Origin: an uncultured Planctomyces sp.
Lineage (GTDB): Bacteria > Planctomycetota > Planctomycetia > Planctomycetales > Planctomycetaceae
Direction of reading: 5' to 3'
Length of the DNA stretch: 64,000 bases
Assembly: GCA_937899075.1 (NCBI GenBank)
Contig: CALDJX010000607.1
Coordinates: 1-64,000 of the forward strand
Shown: positions 43,357 through 53,561 of the stretch, one piece after another
Numbering within the stretch: position 1 is the first letter of the stretch
How the letters are laid out: every line of letters starts with the position of its first letter
Position numbers and translations under genes: made by a program
Notes under the pieces: model-generated
Seen by the model: the letters and a program-made list of their open reading frames with translations, nothing else
Told to the model about the DNA's origin: nothing
The model's database searches: none

Positions 43357-44760
43357 ATGAACAACCACTCATCAAACCTTGCAATGCCGAGCCGGCGCGA
43401 CTTTCTTTACGGCCTGGGAGCGGGACTCGGCTCCGTGGCTTTCTCGTCATTGCTGGCGGCCGACGAGGCAGCACCAGCCGGCAAGCCTCAACTGCCGGTT
43501 AAAGCGAAGCGTTGTATCTTCCTCTTTATGGAGGGAGGACCATCTCACCTGGACACGTTCGATCCAAAAATTGAGCTGACGAAACGGCACTTGCAGGAGT
43601 TCTCGCGCTTTGGTGAGCAGGAGAGCGCGATGTCGTCGGGCAAGCGTTACTTTGTCAAGAGCCCGTTCGACTTCATCAAGGCTGGCGAATGCGGCGCGGA
43701 CATCTGCACCGAGTGGACGCATCTCAAAGAACGAGTCGATGACATTTGTTTTTATCGAGGAGCTCAGGTCGAGTCGGTCAATCACCCAACCGCGTGCTAC
43801 CACGTCAACACGGGCAATCAGTTTGGAGGCGATCCGGGAGTCGGTGCCTGGGTCAACTACGGACTGGGCACCGACAATCAGAACCTGCCTGGCTTCGTCG
43901 TGCTACCACGCGCCAGTTACCCGCAAGGTGGAGCCGCGAACTGGTCGAACGGTTTTCTGCCGGCGCAGTTTCAAGGCACTCCGCTGCGTCCTGAAGGCAG
44001 CCCGATTCTCGATCTGAATCCTCCGCCCGGCATCACGCCTGAGCGACAACGCGCGAACCTCGACCTGCTCGCCACTCTGAACAATAAACATCTCGAACAA
44101 CGGCCCGGGCGCAGTGACCTGGAAGCTCGCATGAGTTCTTACGAACTCGCCTATCGAATGCAGAGCGAAGTGCCCGGCGTCATGAACCTCGACGGCGAGT
44201 CGAAAGCAACGCTCGACATGTACGGCATCGGCGACTCGAAGACCGACGCGTTCGGTCGCAAGTGTCTGCTCGCGCGGCGGTTGATCGAGAATGGCGTCCG
44301 CTTCGTGCAGGCCTACGCCGGCAACTGGGACAGCCATGACTACATTCAACGTGCTCACGGATCGTTGATTCGGTCCGTCGATCGTCCCATCGCCGCCTTA
44401 CTGCGCGATCTGAAAGAGCGAGGCCTGCTTAACGACACGCTGGTCGTCTTCTGTGGCGAGTTCGGCCGGACTCCGGACAACGGTCAGCGCAGCGGAGGAA
44501 AATCCTACGGCCGTGATCACAACGCCAAAGCAATGGCCATGTGGTTTGCCGGTGGAGGCACCAAAGCCGGTCACACGATCGGGGCCACGGACGAAGTCGG
44601 AGAAAAGGCCGTCGAATGCGTGCATCACATCCGCGACGTCCACGTCACGCTGCTGCATTTGCTGGGTCTCGACGACAACCGTCTCACTTACTACCACGCC
44701 GGCCGCTTCAAACAGCTGAGCCAGTTTGGCGGGAAAGTGATCCACGAACTGATCGCGTAG
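43357..44760 (+). CDS. Tat-exported DUF1501 protein
   Basis: The 467-residue protein begins with a Tat signal (SRRDFL at 12-17 followed by LGAGLGSVAFSSLLA). The body is the DUF1501 alkaline-phosphatase/sulfatase-like fold: CIFLFMEGGPSHLDTFDPK, FYRGAQVESVNHPTACYH, DNQNLPGFVVLP, LNDTLVVFCGEFGRTP, YGRDHNAKAMAMWFAGGG and HHIRDVHVTLLHLLGLD. The function is unknown; it is nearly always beside PSD1 cytochrome genes in planctomycetes. The ATG comes 2 bases after the PSD1 stop, so the pair is translationally coupled. It ends 233 bases from the convergent carboxypeptidase gene. Confidence 0.94.
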   Translation: MNNHSSNLAMPSRRDFLYGLGAGLGSVAFSSLLAADEAAPAGKPQLPVKAKRCIFLFMEGGPSHLDTFDPKIELTKRHLQEFSRFGEQESAMSSGKRYFVKSPFDFIKAGECGADICTEWTHLKERVDDICFYRGAQVESVNHPTACYHVNTGNQFGGDPGVGAWVNYGLGTDNQNLPGFVVLPRASYPQGGAANWSNGFLPAQFQGTPLRPEGSPILDLNPPPGITPERQRANLDLLATLNNKHLEQRPGRSDLEARMSSYELAYRMQSEVPGVMNLDGESKATLDMYGIGDSKTDAFGRKCLLARRLIENGVRFVQAYAGNWDSHDYIQRAHGSLIRSVDRPIAALLRDLKERGLLNDTLVVFCGEFGRTPDNGQRSGGKSYGRDHNAKAMAMWFAGGGTKAGHTIGATDEVGEKAVECVHHIRDVHVTLLHLLGLDDNRLTYYHAGRFKQLSQFGGKVIHELIA

Positions 44761-44870
44761 CAGTCCGTCCAGAGTCACAAGAATAAGAATTGTGTCCGGG
44801 ATAACTTCCCGATTTCGATACGAGCGGCGAGGATCGTCGTTCTCGATGCGGCGTTATCAGCAACCAGAAT

Positions 44871-44952
44871 GATGGCCGCAAAACAGCACAAAAGTCGCAA
44901 GAGCGGAATTCGTTTTTGTGTCCTTTTGCGACTTCTTGCGGCCATAAACAGC
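44871..44952. repeat. Inverted repeat, GATGGCCGCAAA family, copy 1
   Basis: The left part starts GATGGCCGCAAAACAGCAC and holds AAAAGTCGCAAGA; the right part has TTTTGCGACTTCTTGCGGCC. The arms pair with slippage. It lies between the convergent DUF1501 and M32 genes. Copy 2 (52177-52259) shares both flanks nearly word for word, including the ending ATAAACAGC. Confidence 0.85.
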
Positions 44953-44993
44953 TCCAGGGATTCCGAACCCGATCCCAGGGGGACAGGCCCGGC

Positions 44994-46514
<1,521 letters not shown>

Positions 46515-46610
46515 GGTCGGTCCTTCGGTGTTGTGTTTCGAGTTCGCACGGTCTCAAGGCCGGCATGATTGCGAACCAGACCGCTGCTGACGAGCGAAGC
46601 GTGGCCTTGA

Positions 46611-46699
46611 TTCGTCATACCCGCGCAGGCGGGTACCCAGTCAGACGAAGCATGTGAGTGTTGTCGTTGCTGGTTTCCCGCCTGCGCGGGAATGACGAA
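46611..46699. repeat. Inverted repeat, CCCGCGCAGGCGGG family
   Basis: TTCGTCATACCCGCGCAGG starts the left arm; the right arm read on the other strand starts TTCGTCATTCCCGCGCAGG. The pairing runs about 27 of 30 positions. The core CCCGCGCAGGCGGG is itself a palindrome. It lies in the divergent gap before the POT gene. A half-copy (TTCCCGCC ... GAATGAC) is near 54570. Confidence 0.8.
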
Positions 46700-46812
46700 A
46701 ATACTCAGACACTATCCGTACTCGCGATGCCGGCCGGGTTTCGCCAGGATACCGGCTCTGTTTTGATTCGCTATTCCACCCCGTGAATCCTCAGCTCGAC
46801 GGAACGACGTTC

Positions 46813-48519
46813 ATGGCAAAATATCTGACCGCTCCCGATCCAAATGAAACCGGTTGGCCGAAAGGCGTCAAATACATCATCGGGAACGAAGGCTGCGAAC
46901 GCTTCAGCTTCTATGGAATGAAGTCGATCCTGCAGGTTCACCTGACGACGCTGTTCGTCGCCGGGGGCATGTATGAGCAACTGGGCGAAGAAAACGCTCA
47001 GGAGATGGTCCATCTGTTCGTCGCGGGTGTGTACGCCTTTCCGATGATCGGAGCCATTATTGCCGACCGGCTGCTGGGCAAATATCACACAATTCTCTGG
47101 TTGTCGCTGGTTTACTGCCTCGGACATCTGGTGCTGTCTATTGGCGAAAACTCCATCGGCGGCATGGCGATCGGGCTGGGGTTGATCGCGATCGGATCCG
47201 GCGGGATCAAGCCTTGCGTGTCGGCTCACGTTGGTGATCAGTTTGGAAAAGGAAACTGGAATCTCGTCGGCAGAGTCTTCCAGGCGTTTTACTTCATCAT
47301 CAACTTCGGGTCGTTCTTTGCGACGTTGATGATTCCGTTCATTCGTTCCAACCCGGACAAGATCTGGATTCTGCGAGACCATCCGGAGTACGCCACCAGC
47401 GTCGCATTCGCCATCCCCGGCATTCTGATGTTTCTCGCGACAATCGCGTTCTGGATGGGTCGGCATGTCTTCGTCCATGTGCCGGCACATCCTGGCGGCA
47501 AGGTCGGGCTGCTCGATTCGATCGGTGCCACGCTGCTCTTTATGGGCTTCATCGGGCTGCCGCTGTTTGGCTGGGGTGTTCTGTCGTTTTCAACAAACGT
47601 CGTCCTGACGGTCAGCAGTGTGCTGATTGGGCTGTGGGTGTTCGAAGAACGGCAGGCGATCGAGCAGGACGACGGGTTCCTGGCCGTGATGTTTCATTCG
47701 GTTGAGGCGCTCATCAAAGGCGAAAATCGAAAAGCGATATCGTCGCTCGACGCCGATGTGGCAGCGGATTCAATTTATCGGCACTGGTTCTTCTCGTCAG
47801 CGGCAAAACGGTTTGGTGAAGAAGCGGCTGAGGGGCCTCGGGCCGTGTTGCGAATTATCAGCATCTTCTTCCTGGTGAGTGTGTTCTGGGCGTTGTTCGA
47901 CCAGCATGCTTCGAGTTGGGTGCGTCAGGCTCAACGGATGAATCTCGATCTTCAGTTGCCCTGGTCGACGACCAACCCGGATGGAACGACGGTGCCTGCA
48001 GTGCTCTCCATGTTGCCCAGTCAGATTTCAGCGTTGAATCCGCTGATGGTCATGGCTCTGATTCCGTTCAACACGTTCTTCCTCTACCCGTTCATTACGA
48101 AACGCGGGTGGGAGATGACGCCGCTACGTCGAATGACGATTGGCATGATCACCGCGAGCCTCGCGTTCGTCGTGGTGGCCATGATTCAAGTTCGAATCAA
48201 CGCGGGCGGTGATGAAGACATGATTTCCGTGCTGTGGCAATTCTTCCCTTACCTGATCATGACGCAGGCCGAGGTCATGGTGTCGATCACCGGTCTTGAG
48301 TTTGCTTACACGCAGGCACCGACTCGGATGAAATCAACGATCATGGGGTTCTGGCTGCTGAGCGTTTCGCTGGGCAACAAATTGACAGCCGTCGTCACCA
48401 AACTTCCGGACATGGACCTGCTGACATCGTTCTGGGCATTTGCCGGACTGATGGGTGTCGCGGCGGTGCTCTTTGGAATTCGGTCGGCCTTTTACAAGTA
48501 CCGGTACTACACGCAGTAG
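46813..48519 (+). CDS. POT/PTR-family peptide transporter
   Basis: The 568-residue protein has about 12-14 membrane segments. N-terminal EGCERFSFYGMKSIL is the POT signature (ERFSYYG-type), followed by GAIIADRLLGKY and GSGGIKPCVSAHVGDQF (the GTGGIKP-type motif). C-terminal FWALFDQHASSWVRQA matches the FWxxxxQ pattern. POT carriers import di- and tripeptides with protons. An insertion of soluble residues about 250-330 is larger than in many members. I take the ATG at 46813; a GTG at 46783 is possible. A perfect inverted repeat follows the stop. Confidence 0.9.
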   Translation: MAKYLTAPDPNETGWPKGVKYIIGNEGCERFSFYGMKSILQVHLTTLFVAGGMYEQLGEENAQEMVHLFVAGVYAFPMIGAIIADRLLGKYHTILWLSLVYCLGHLVLSIGENSIGGMAIGLGLIAIGSGGIKPCVSAHVGDQFGKGNWNLVGRVFQAFYFIINFGSFFATLMIPFIRSNPDKIWILRDHPEYATSVAFAIPGILMFLATIAFWMGRHVFVHVPAHPGGKVGLLDSIGATLLFMGFIGLPLFGWGVLSFSTNVVLTVSSVLIGLWVFEERQAIEQDDGFLAVMFHSVEALIKGENRKAISSLDADVAADSIYRHWFFSSAAKRFGEEAAEGPRAVLRIISIFFLVSVFWALFDQHASSWVRQAQRMNLDLQLPWSTTNPDGTTVPAVLSMLPSQISALNPLMVMALIPFNTFFLYPFITKRGWEMTPLRRMTIGMITASLAFVVVAMIQVRINAGGDEDMISVLWQFFPYLIMTQAEVMVSITGLEFAYTQAPTRMKSTIMGFWLLSVSLGNKLTAVVTKLPDMDLLTSFWAFAGLMGVAAVLFGIRSAFYKYRYYTQ

Positions 48520-48533
48520 CCCATCGTTTCCTG

Positions 48534-48625
48534 GTAGGCTGGAACAAGCTCCGCGCAGTTCCGGCGGCTGGATCGGTTTATTAGCTGAGGGGTGCCGGAA
48601 CTGCGCGGAGCTTGTTCCAGCCTAC
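48534..48625. repeat. Perfect 32-bp inverted repeat, GTAGGCTGGAAC family
   Basis: The arms at 48534-48565 and 48594-48625 are exact reverse complements with a 28-base loop. They begin GTAGGCTGGAACAAGCTCCG. Such a long perfect arm means the element is recent or under selection. It lies 14 bases after the POT gene stop and 43 bases before recC. Confidence 0.9.
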
Positions 48626-48668
48626 TTGTTAATTTCTCAACGACCGTAGCGATGGCACGGAGGGTTCG

Positions 48669-51600
48669 ATGACTATCGACGTTTATGAGTCGACGAGTTT
48701 CGAATCGTTGTGGCATGAGTTCGAACGCTCAATCGCTTCGCCGATGTCGTCGCCGCTGGCTCCGGAAACGATTGTCGTTCCGGCTCGAGGCTGGGAGAGC
48801 TGGTTTAGTCGGCGGCTGGCTAACCAACGAGGCTGCTGGGCGCAGTTTCGGTTTCTCCTGCCAGGGCAGTGGATTTCGGAAACGCTCGAAAGCTGTCTGG
48901 ACGCCGATCAGGCTCCGAATCGCGAGCAGGACGCGCTGACTTGGATCATCGCCAACCAACTGCCGGACTTGTTGAATCATGAAGCATTCGGGGCCGTTCG
49001 CGGTTACCTCTTCCAACCCGATGGCGGCACGGATCCGCAGCGACTGATCGACCTGAGCCGGTGCATTTCCGATCTGTTTGACCGGTACCTGCTGCATCGA
49101 CCGGACCTGATCGCTGCCTGGAATCAGGGTGTTGACTGGCCGGGCTGTGGAGTGCCCGCCCCTCCCGCTGCGGCATGGCAACGACAACTCTGGCAGGCAA
49201 TCACGCGGGACAAGACTCGTCGCTATCGATCTGTGGCGGCGATGGCCGAAGACCTGAAAGATTCAATGCGGCCCGGCGAGAGCCAGATCCCCGAACGACT
49301 AAGTGTCTGGCTGTGCGGCAGCGTTGTGCCCGCTCATCTTCGTTTTCTCGAAGCCGTTGGTGAGCATTCAAACGTTGGGCTGTTTGTGCTGTCTCCGGCC
49401 TGCGAATACTGGGGCGACATGTATGGCCGTCGGCAGTTGCTTCGCCGACTGAGAGAGCATCCGCAATCGCTTCGGCAGTTCTGCGCCGAGCATCACGTCG
49501 ATCTGCTGCACCCGTTGCTGGCATCGATGGGCGAACTTTCCAGGCAACAGCAAATGCTGATGGTCGATCTCGATTCGGCGCCGTGGCGTCTTCGGGATGT
49601 CGCGGAAGACTCGTTCGAAGAGGATGACCAGGACGACGCTTTCACTTTGTTGAGCGAACTGCAAAACGATCTTCATCTCGCAACAGAACCCGAACGCCGA
49701 GAGTTAGCTCGTGACAACAGCGTGCGGATTCACAGTTGTCACAGCGCCATTCGCGAAGTCGAAGTTCTGCACGACCGGATTCGCGAAGCTTTGGAGGAAG
49801 ATCCAGAGCTTGCTCCGGAAGACATCGCTGTGTTCTGCCCGGACCTCGATAATTATTCGCCGTTGATTCAGGCGGTGTTTGGACTGACTCGCCCCGGTTC
49901 TGACGAGCATATTCCGTTTCAGATTGCCGGCCGATCCGCTCGCCGAACGCGGCCGCTGATTGATGCCTGGCTGAAAGTGCTGGAAGTCTTTGAAAGCCGA
50001 GTCACAGCGACGGACGTTCTCGACCTGCTCAACACAGAAGTTGTCCGTGAGCGCGTTGGCCTTGATTCTTCCGAAGTGGAGAAGATCGCCGAGTGGCTCG
50101 ACGATGCCGGAATCCGGTGGGGGCTGGACGCCGAACATCGACAGTCGGAGAACCTGCCCGGCACGGACTTGAACACGTGGGAGTTTGGGCTGGATCGACT
50201 GACTCTGGGTTATGCCCTGCCCCCGGCGAGTTCTCAGATCGTCGGCGACGTTGCGACACTTGATCGTGTCGAAGGGCTTTCCGGAGCGACGCTGGGACGT
50301 TTGTGGAGCCTGATTTCGCGCCTCCGCCAGTGGCGGGAAAGAATCAGCCAGAGTCGGTCGTTGGCCGAGTGGCGCGAACCGCTCGGACGAATCGTTCGCG
50401 ATTTCCTGGAAACTGATCTGGATGACACGGGCTATCAGATCGTGCTCGACGCGATCGACAAGGTTGTCAAGCTGGCAGAGGCCGGTGACTTCGACTCGCC
50501 CGTTTCGTTTGCGGTGGCGGTCAAGGAAGTGACTCGGCAACTCGACTCGGCGTCCGCCGCTTCGTTTCGACATGGCGGCGTCGTGTTTTGCGATATGAGT
50601 GCCATGCGGAGCCTTCCGTACAAAGTCATCGCTCTGCTCGGCATGAACGATGGCCTGTTCCCGCGAGGTGATCGGTCGGTTGGTTTTGACCTGATGAGGT
50701 TTCAGCGAACTCTCGGGGACAATGGCCCGCGCGATGAAGATCGTCATCTGTTTCTGGAAGCGATTCTTGCCGCCGGCGACCGGCTCATCATCACGTGCCA
50801 GGGACAGGATGTGAGGGATCAGCGACCGCGGCCTCCTTCGGTGCCGGTTCAGGAACTTCTGGACGCTCTTGATCAGACGGATGAGCAGGCGGGACTGCGG
50901 GATGAAGTTTTCATCCGGCACCCGCTCCAGGCGTTCGCCCCGAAATACTTCGACCGGCAGAGCAACGTTCCTGCCAGTTTCGACAGGGACTCACTGAAGG
51001 CTGCGCAGCGTCTGCAAGGGCAACCGGAACAGTCAGCCATCTTCGCGACGGCACCGTTGACGCCGCTTCAGTCAGCTGACGAGTCGGACGGAACTTCTGA
51101 TGAATCAGAAGCTGTGACTGTTCGAGATTTGCAGAATCTCTACGAACGCCCGTGGCTCCTGTTCCTGCGGCAGGTCGGCGTGGGCAACATTTCTGTCGCG
51201 GAATATTCCAATGATCGAGAGCCGCTTGTTCTTGACGGTTTGCAATACTGGCAGGCCGGAGACACCTGGCTGGAACAATCGCTGGCGGGCGTCGGTCAGG
51301 ACACGATCGCTCAGCAGTTGATCCGAACGGGAAGCATCCCGGCCGGCAGCGCGGGACAATCTGTCGTTCGAAAACTGAAACAGGATGCGTCGTCAATCAT
51401 CGCTTCGATGCAGAAAGGAAGCCTGGAGACGGTTTCGGCATCGCTGCCCGTCAGTCTGCAGATCGGCAACGTCGTCGTGACTGGCGAAATCAACGGCTGG
51501 ACCGGCAACACCATTCATCGAGGGGTGTTTTCAAAGGTCAGCATGAAATACGCCACGAGGCTTTGGGTCGACTATCTCATCGCCACGGCAATCAGTAACC

Positions 51601-52061
51601 GAACTCTTGAACCCGCCGTGCTGGTCGGCCGCGAACGCACTCAGGCAACGCTGTCACCAGTAGGACCTTATGAGGCGTTTGCTCACCTTGAAAACCTGGT
51701 CGGTATGTGGCAGGTCGCCAGAAGTTTTCCGCTGCCGTTCTTTGTCGACAAGGACATCGCCAAACTGATCAAGGAAGACGAAGTCGACTTTGCTGACAGA
51801 CAGTCAACGACGGCTTTCATCTCCAAGGCGCGCAACAGTTTCAACAAAGAACCGTGGGGGAACAGCAATTCCAGTGCTGACCGACCGGCTCCCGCCGACG
51901 AGCCGGAAGCACGAGCCGCGTTCGCCGGGCTGCGCCCCTTCGATCTGCGTTGCGACGCTGTTCCGGAGTTAGCTCAGCACGGCGACCGCAACCTGTTCAC
52001 CTGCCTGGCAGAAACTCTTTGCACGCCGTTGGCGGAGCATCTGGAATCAATTCCAGGTTAA
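48669..52061 (+). CDS. recC: Exodeoxyribonuclease V gamma subunit
   Basis: The 1130-residue protein matches RecC in length and layout: an N-terminal inactive helicase-like part (VVPARGWESWFSRRLAN, LPGQWISETLE), a middle with HSCHSAIREVEVLHDRI (characteristic of RecC), DIAVFCPDLDNYSPLI, ALLGMNDGLFPR and DRHLFLEAILAAGDRLIITCQG, and a C-terminal nuclease-fold part without an intact active site. RecC holds the RecBCD complex, splits the duplex and recognises Chi. GGAGGG lies 6 bases before the ATG, a strong ribosome binding site. recB and recD are not adjacent; the next gene is on the other strand. Confidence 0.92.
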   Translation: MTIDVYESTSFESLWHEFERSIASPMSSPLAPETIVVPARGWESWFSRRLANQRGCWAQFRFLLPGQWISETLESCLDADQAPNREQDALTWIIANQLPDLLNHEAFGAVRGYLFQPDGGTDPQRLIDLSRCISDLFDRYLLHRPDLIAAWNQGVDWPGCGVPAPPAAAWQRQLWQAITRDKTRRYRSVAAMAEDLKDSMRPGESQIPERLSVWLCGSVVPAHLRFLEAVGEHSNVGLFVLSPACEYWGDMYGRRQLLRRLREHPQSLRQFCAEHHVDLLHPLLASMGELSRQQQMLMVDLDSAPWRLRDVAEDSFEEDDQDDAFTLLSELQNDLHLATEPERRELARDNSVRIHSCHSAIREVEVLHDRIREALEEDPELAPEDIAVFCPDLDNYSPLIQAVFGLTRPGSDEHIPFQIAGRSARRTRPLIDAWLKVLEVFESRVTATDVLDLLNTEVVRERVGLDSSEVEKIAEWLDDAGIRWGLDAEHRQSENLPGTDLNTWEFGLDRLTLGYALPPASSQIVGDVATLDRVEGLSGATLGRLWSLISRLRQWRERISQSRSLAEWREPLGRIVRDFLETDLDDTGYQIVLDAIDKVVKLAEAGDFDSPVSFAVAVKEVTRQLDSASAASFRHGGVVFCDMSAMRSLPYKVIALLGMNDGLFPRGDRSVGFDLMRFQRTLGDNGPRDEDRHLFLEAILAAGDRLIITCQGQDVRDQRPRPPSVPVQELLDALDQTDEQAGLRDEVFIRHPLQAFAPKYFDRQSNVPASFDRDSLKAAQRLQGQPEQSAIFATAPLTPLQSADESDGTSDESEAVTVRDLQNLYERPWLLFLRQVGVGNISVAEYSNDREPLVLDGLQYWQAGDTWLEQSLAGVGQDTIAQQLIRTGSIPAGSAGQSVVRKLKQDASSIIASMQKGSLETVSASLPVSLQIGNVVVTGEINGWTGNTIHRGVFSKVSMKYATRLWVDYLIATAISNRTLEPAVLVGRERTQATLSPVGPYEAFAHLENLVGMWQVARSFPLPFFVDKDIAKLIKEDEVDFADRQSTTAFISKARNSFNKEPWGNSNSSADRPAPADEPEARAAFAGLRPFDLRCDAVPELAQHGDRNLFTCLAETLCTPLAEHLESIPG

Positions 52062-52176
52062 TGGCGTGGGCGATCCTGCGACGATGAAGTGAAGATTGTG
52101 TTCCGAATTCACTTCCCCGAGTTTTTGCGAGCGACGATTTTTGTCAGCGCCAATGCGACACGCCAGCAACCGGAAC

Positions 52177-52259
52177 GATGGCCGCAAAGCAGCACAAAAG
52201 TCGCAAGATGTGACGTCCTCTTTTGCGTCCTTCTGCGTCTTCTTGCGGCCATAAACAGC
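52177..52259. repeat. Inverted repeat, GATGGCCGCAAA family, copy 2
   Basis: The element starts GATGGCCGCAAAGCAGCAC and ends TTGCGGCCATAAACAGC, matching copy 1 at 44871-44952 over both flanks. It lies in the 234-base gap between the convergent recC and hemolysin III-type genes. Middle sequence differs (GTGACGTCC against GCGGAATTC). Confidence 0.85.
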
Positions 52260-52295
52260 CCGCCTGCGCGGCAATGACGTGGCGGGAAGACACGT

Positions 52296-52976
52296 CTACT
52301 GAAGACCCGGCAGCAGGTAGTGGTAGTTCACGACGAAGTGGCAGGCGCAGCCGGCGGTCACCAGCAGGTGCCAGACGCAGTGGAAGTACGGCACTTTGGT
52401 GTCGTTGCACAGGAAGATCGTACCGACCAGCAGGCAGGCGGCTCCGGCCGCGATCCAGGCGAGTCCTGCCAGCGGGAACCAGGTCATCATGACGGGCGCT
52501 GCCAGCATCGGCATGCAGCCAATCAGAACGTAGAACCACACGGGCACCATTTTGACGCCGGTGACAAACAGTTTCAGAAAGACGCCGGTCAGCGACAGAA
52601 TCCACATCGTGATCGGAATCAGAAACCAGTACCCGGTGTTGCAGACGGTCAGGCCAACGGGCGTGAACGCTCCCGAGATCAGCAGGAAGATCGAAACCTG
52701 ATCGAGCATCCGGAAGCTGTGTTTCCATTTGCCGCTGAGAAAGCTGTGCGACAATGTTGAGGTCAGGTAGACCATCGTCAGCGTGATGGCATAAATCACG
52801 CAGGCGGAGGTGACGACCGGGTCACCGATTGCGGCGGCTTCGCGAATCAGGAAGGCGGAACCGGCAATCGAAAGCGCTGTCGCGAGTCCGTGCGTAACCT
52901 GATTGGCTCGTTCTTCATTTACCAGACGAGCTTTGCGCGTGTTCAAAGGAGCATGAGACCAAAGCAGGCCACTCAT
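52296..52976 (-). CDS. Hemolysin III / TrhA family membrane protein
   Basis: The 226-residue protein has seven membrane segments. The family histidines are present: NQVTHGLAT near the N-terminus, STLSHSF in the third segment, and the pair FHCVWHLLV in the sixth. Members of this PAQR-related family (YqfA, TrhA) influence membrane lipid or fluidity and were first called hemolysin III. The ATG at 52976 has AAGGATG about 8 bases upstream; the longer reading to 53096 is Arg-rich and not family-like. Convergent with recC. Confidence 0.88.
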   Translation of the reverse strand: MSGLLWSHAPLNTRKARLVNEERANQVTHGLATALSIAGSAFLIREAAAIGDPVVTSACVIYAITLTMVYLTSTLSHSFLSGKWKHSFRMLDQVSIFLLISGAFTPVGLTVCNTGYWFLIPITMWILSLTGVFLKLFVTGVKMVPVWFYVLIGCMPMLAAPVMMTWFPLAGLAWIAAGAACLLVGTIFLCNDTKVPYFHCVWHLLVTAGCACHFVVNYHYLLPGLQ

Positions 52977-53219
52977 ATGTCGACATCCTTGTCGATGCCG
53001 GGCGAACGTAGTCGATCGTCGCGGCAATAATGCGTAATACCGTGGGAAATTTCTGGAACCGGGAGGCGATCCGTCGCCGGTTTTCCGCGGCATCACATCG
53101 TTTCGCTCGTCTCCATGCCGACGTCAGATCAGACCGTCTGTCCGGCATAAAGACACTTAACAGATCCGGCGTTTTGCCGGAACACGTGATCTGAACAGGC
53201 CAGCTCTGCTGACCGCTGA

Positions 53220-53366
53220 TCAGGCCGCTTTGCGAAGCTGATCCAACGCGTCGATCGCGGCTTTTGCTTCTTCAAAACTGCCCAGGCTTTCGACGAATGC
53301 CATCAGCGTTTCCAGCGACTCGTCGTCGTATTCTTCGAGCAGTTTGGCCAATTGTTCGTCGTCCAT
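53220..53366 (-). CDS. Small acidic protein (48 residues)
   Basis: A short frame begins MDDEQLAKLLEEYDDES and ends LDQLRKAA. GGAG sits about 8 bases before the ATG. The protein is acidic and predicted to form two helices. It lies between the hemolysin III-type gene and the sigma-like gene, on the same strand. The good ribosome binding site, coherent helical sequence and natural stop suggest it is real, but I know no family. It could be a small regulator or adaptor (inference). Confidence 0.6.
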   Translation of the reverse strand: MDDEQLAKLLEEYDDESLETLMAFVESLGSFEEAKAAIDALDQLRKAA

Positions 53367-53561
53367 TGGAGGACTCCCTTCACGAATAAGCACCGGGCAG
53401 AGGCTGAGCGATCGGCGGTCATTGACAGGCCAGCGCTCAGACCACTCATCGGCATCGGAAGGGCTGCTGCTTCAGGTTTTGACGGGTGTAGCGATTGCGC
53501 CGCGACGCTCGGGCTTCAATTGCCCGCAAGGTCAACCACAATTCCCGAAGACGGCGTCTGA

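Noticed and set aside
46771..47490. 239-residue minus-strand ORF opposite the POT transporter
   Set aside because: Mirrors transporter codons; no family or start signal.
49704..50921. 405-residue minus-strand ORF inside recC
   Set aside because: Antisense shadow of a well-supported gene; composition is His/Arg-rich and not protein-like.
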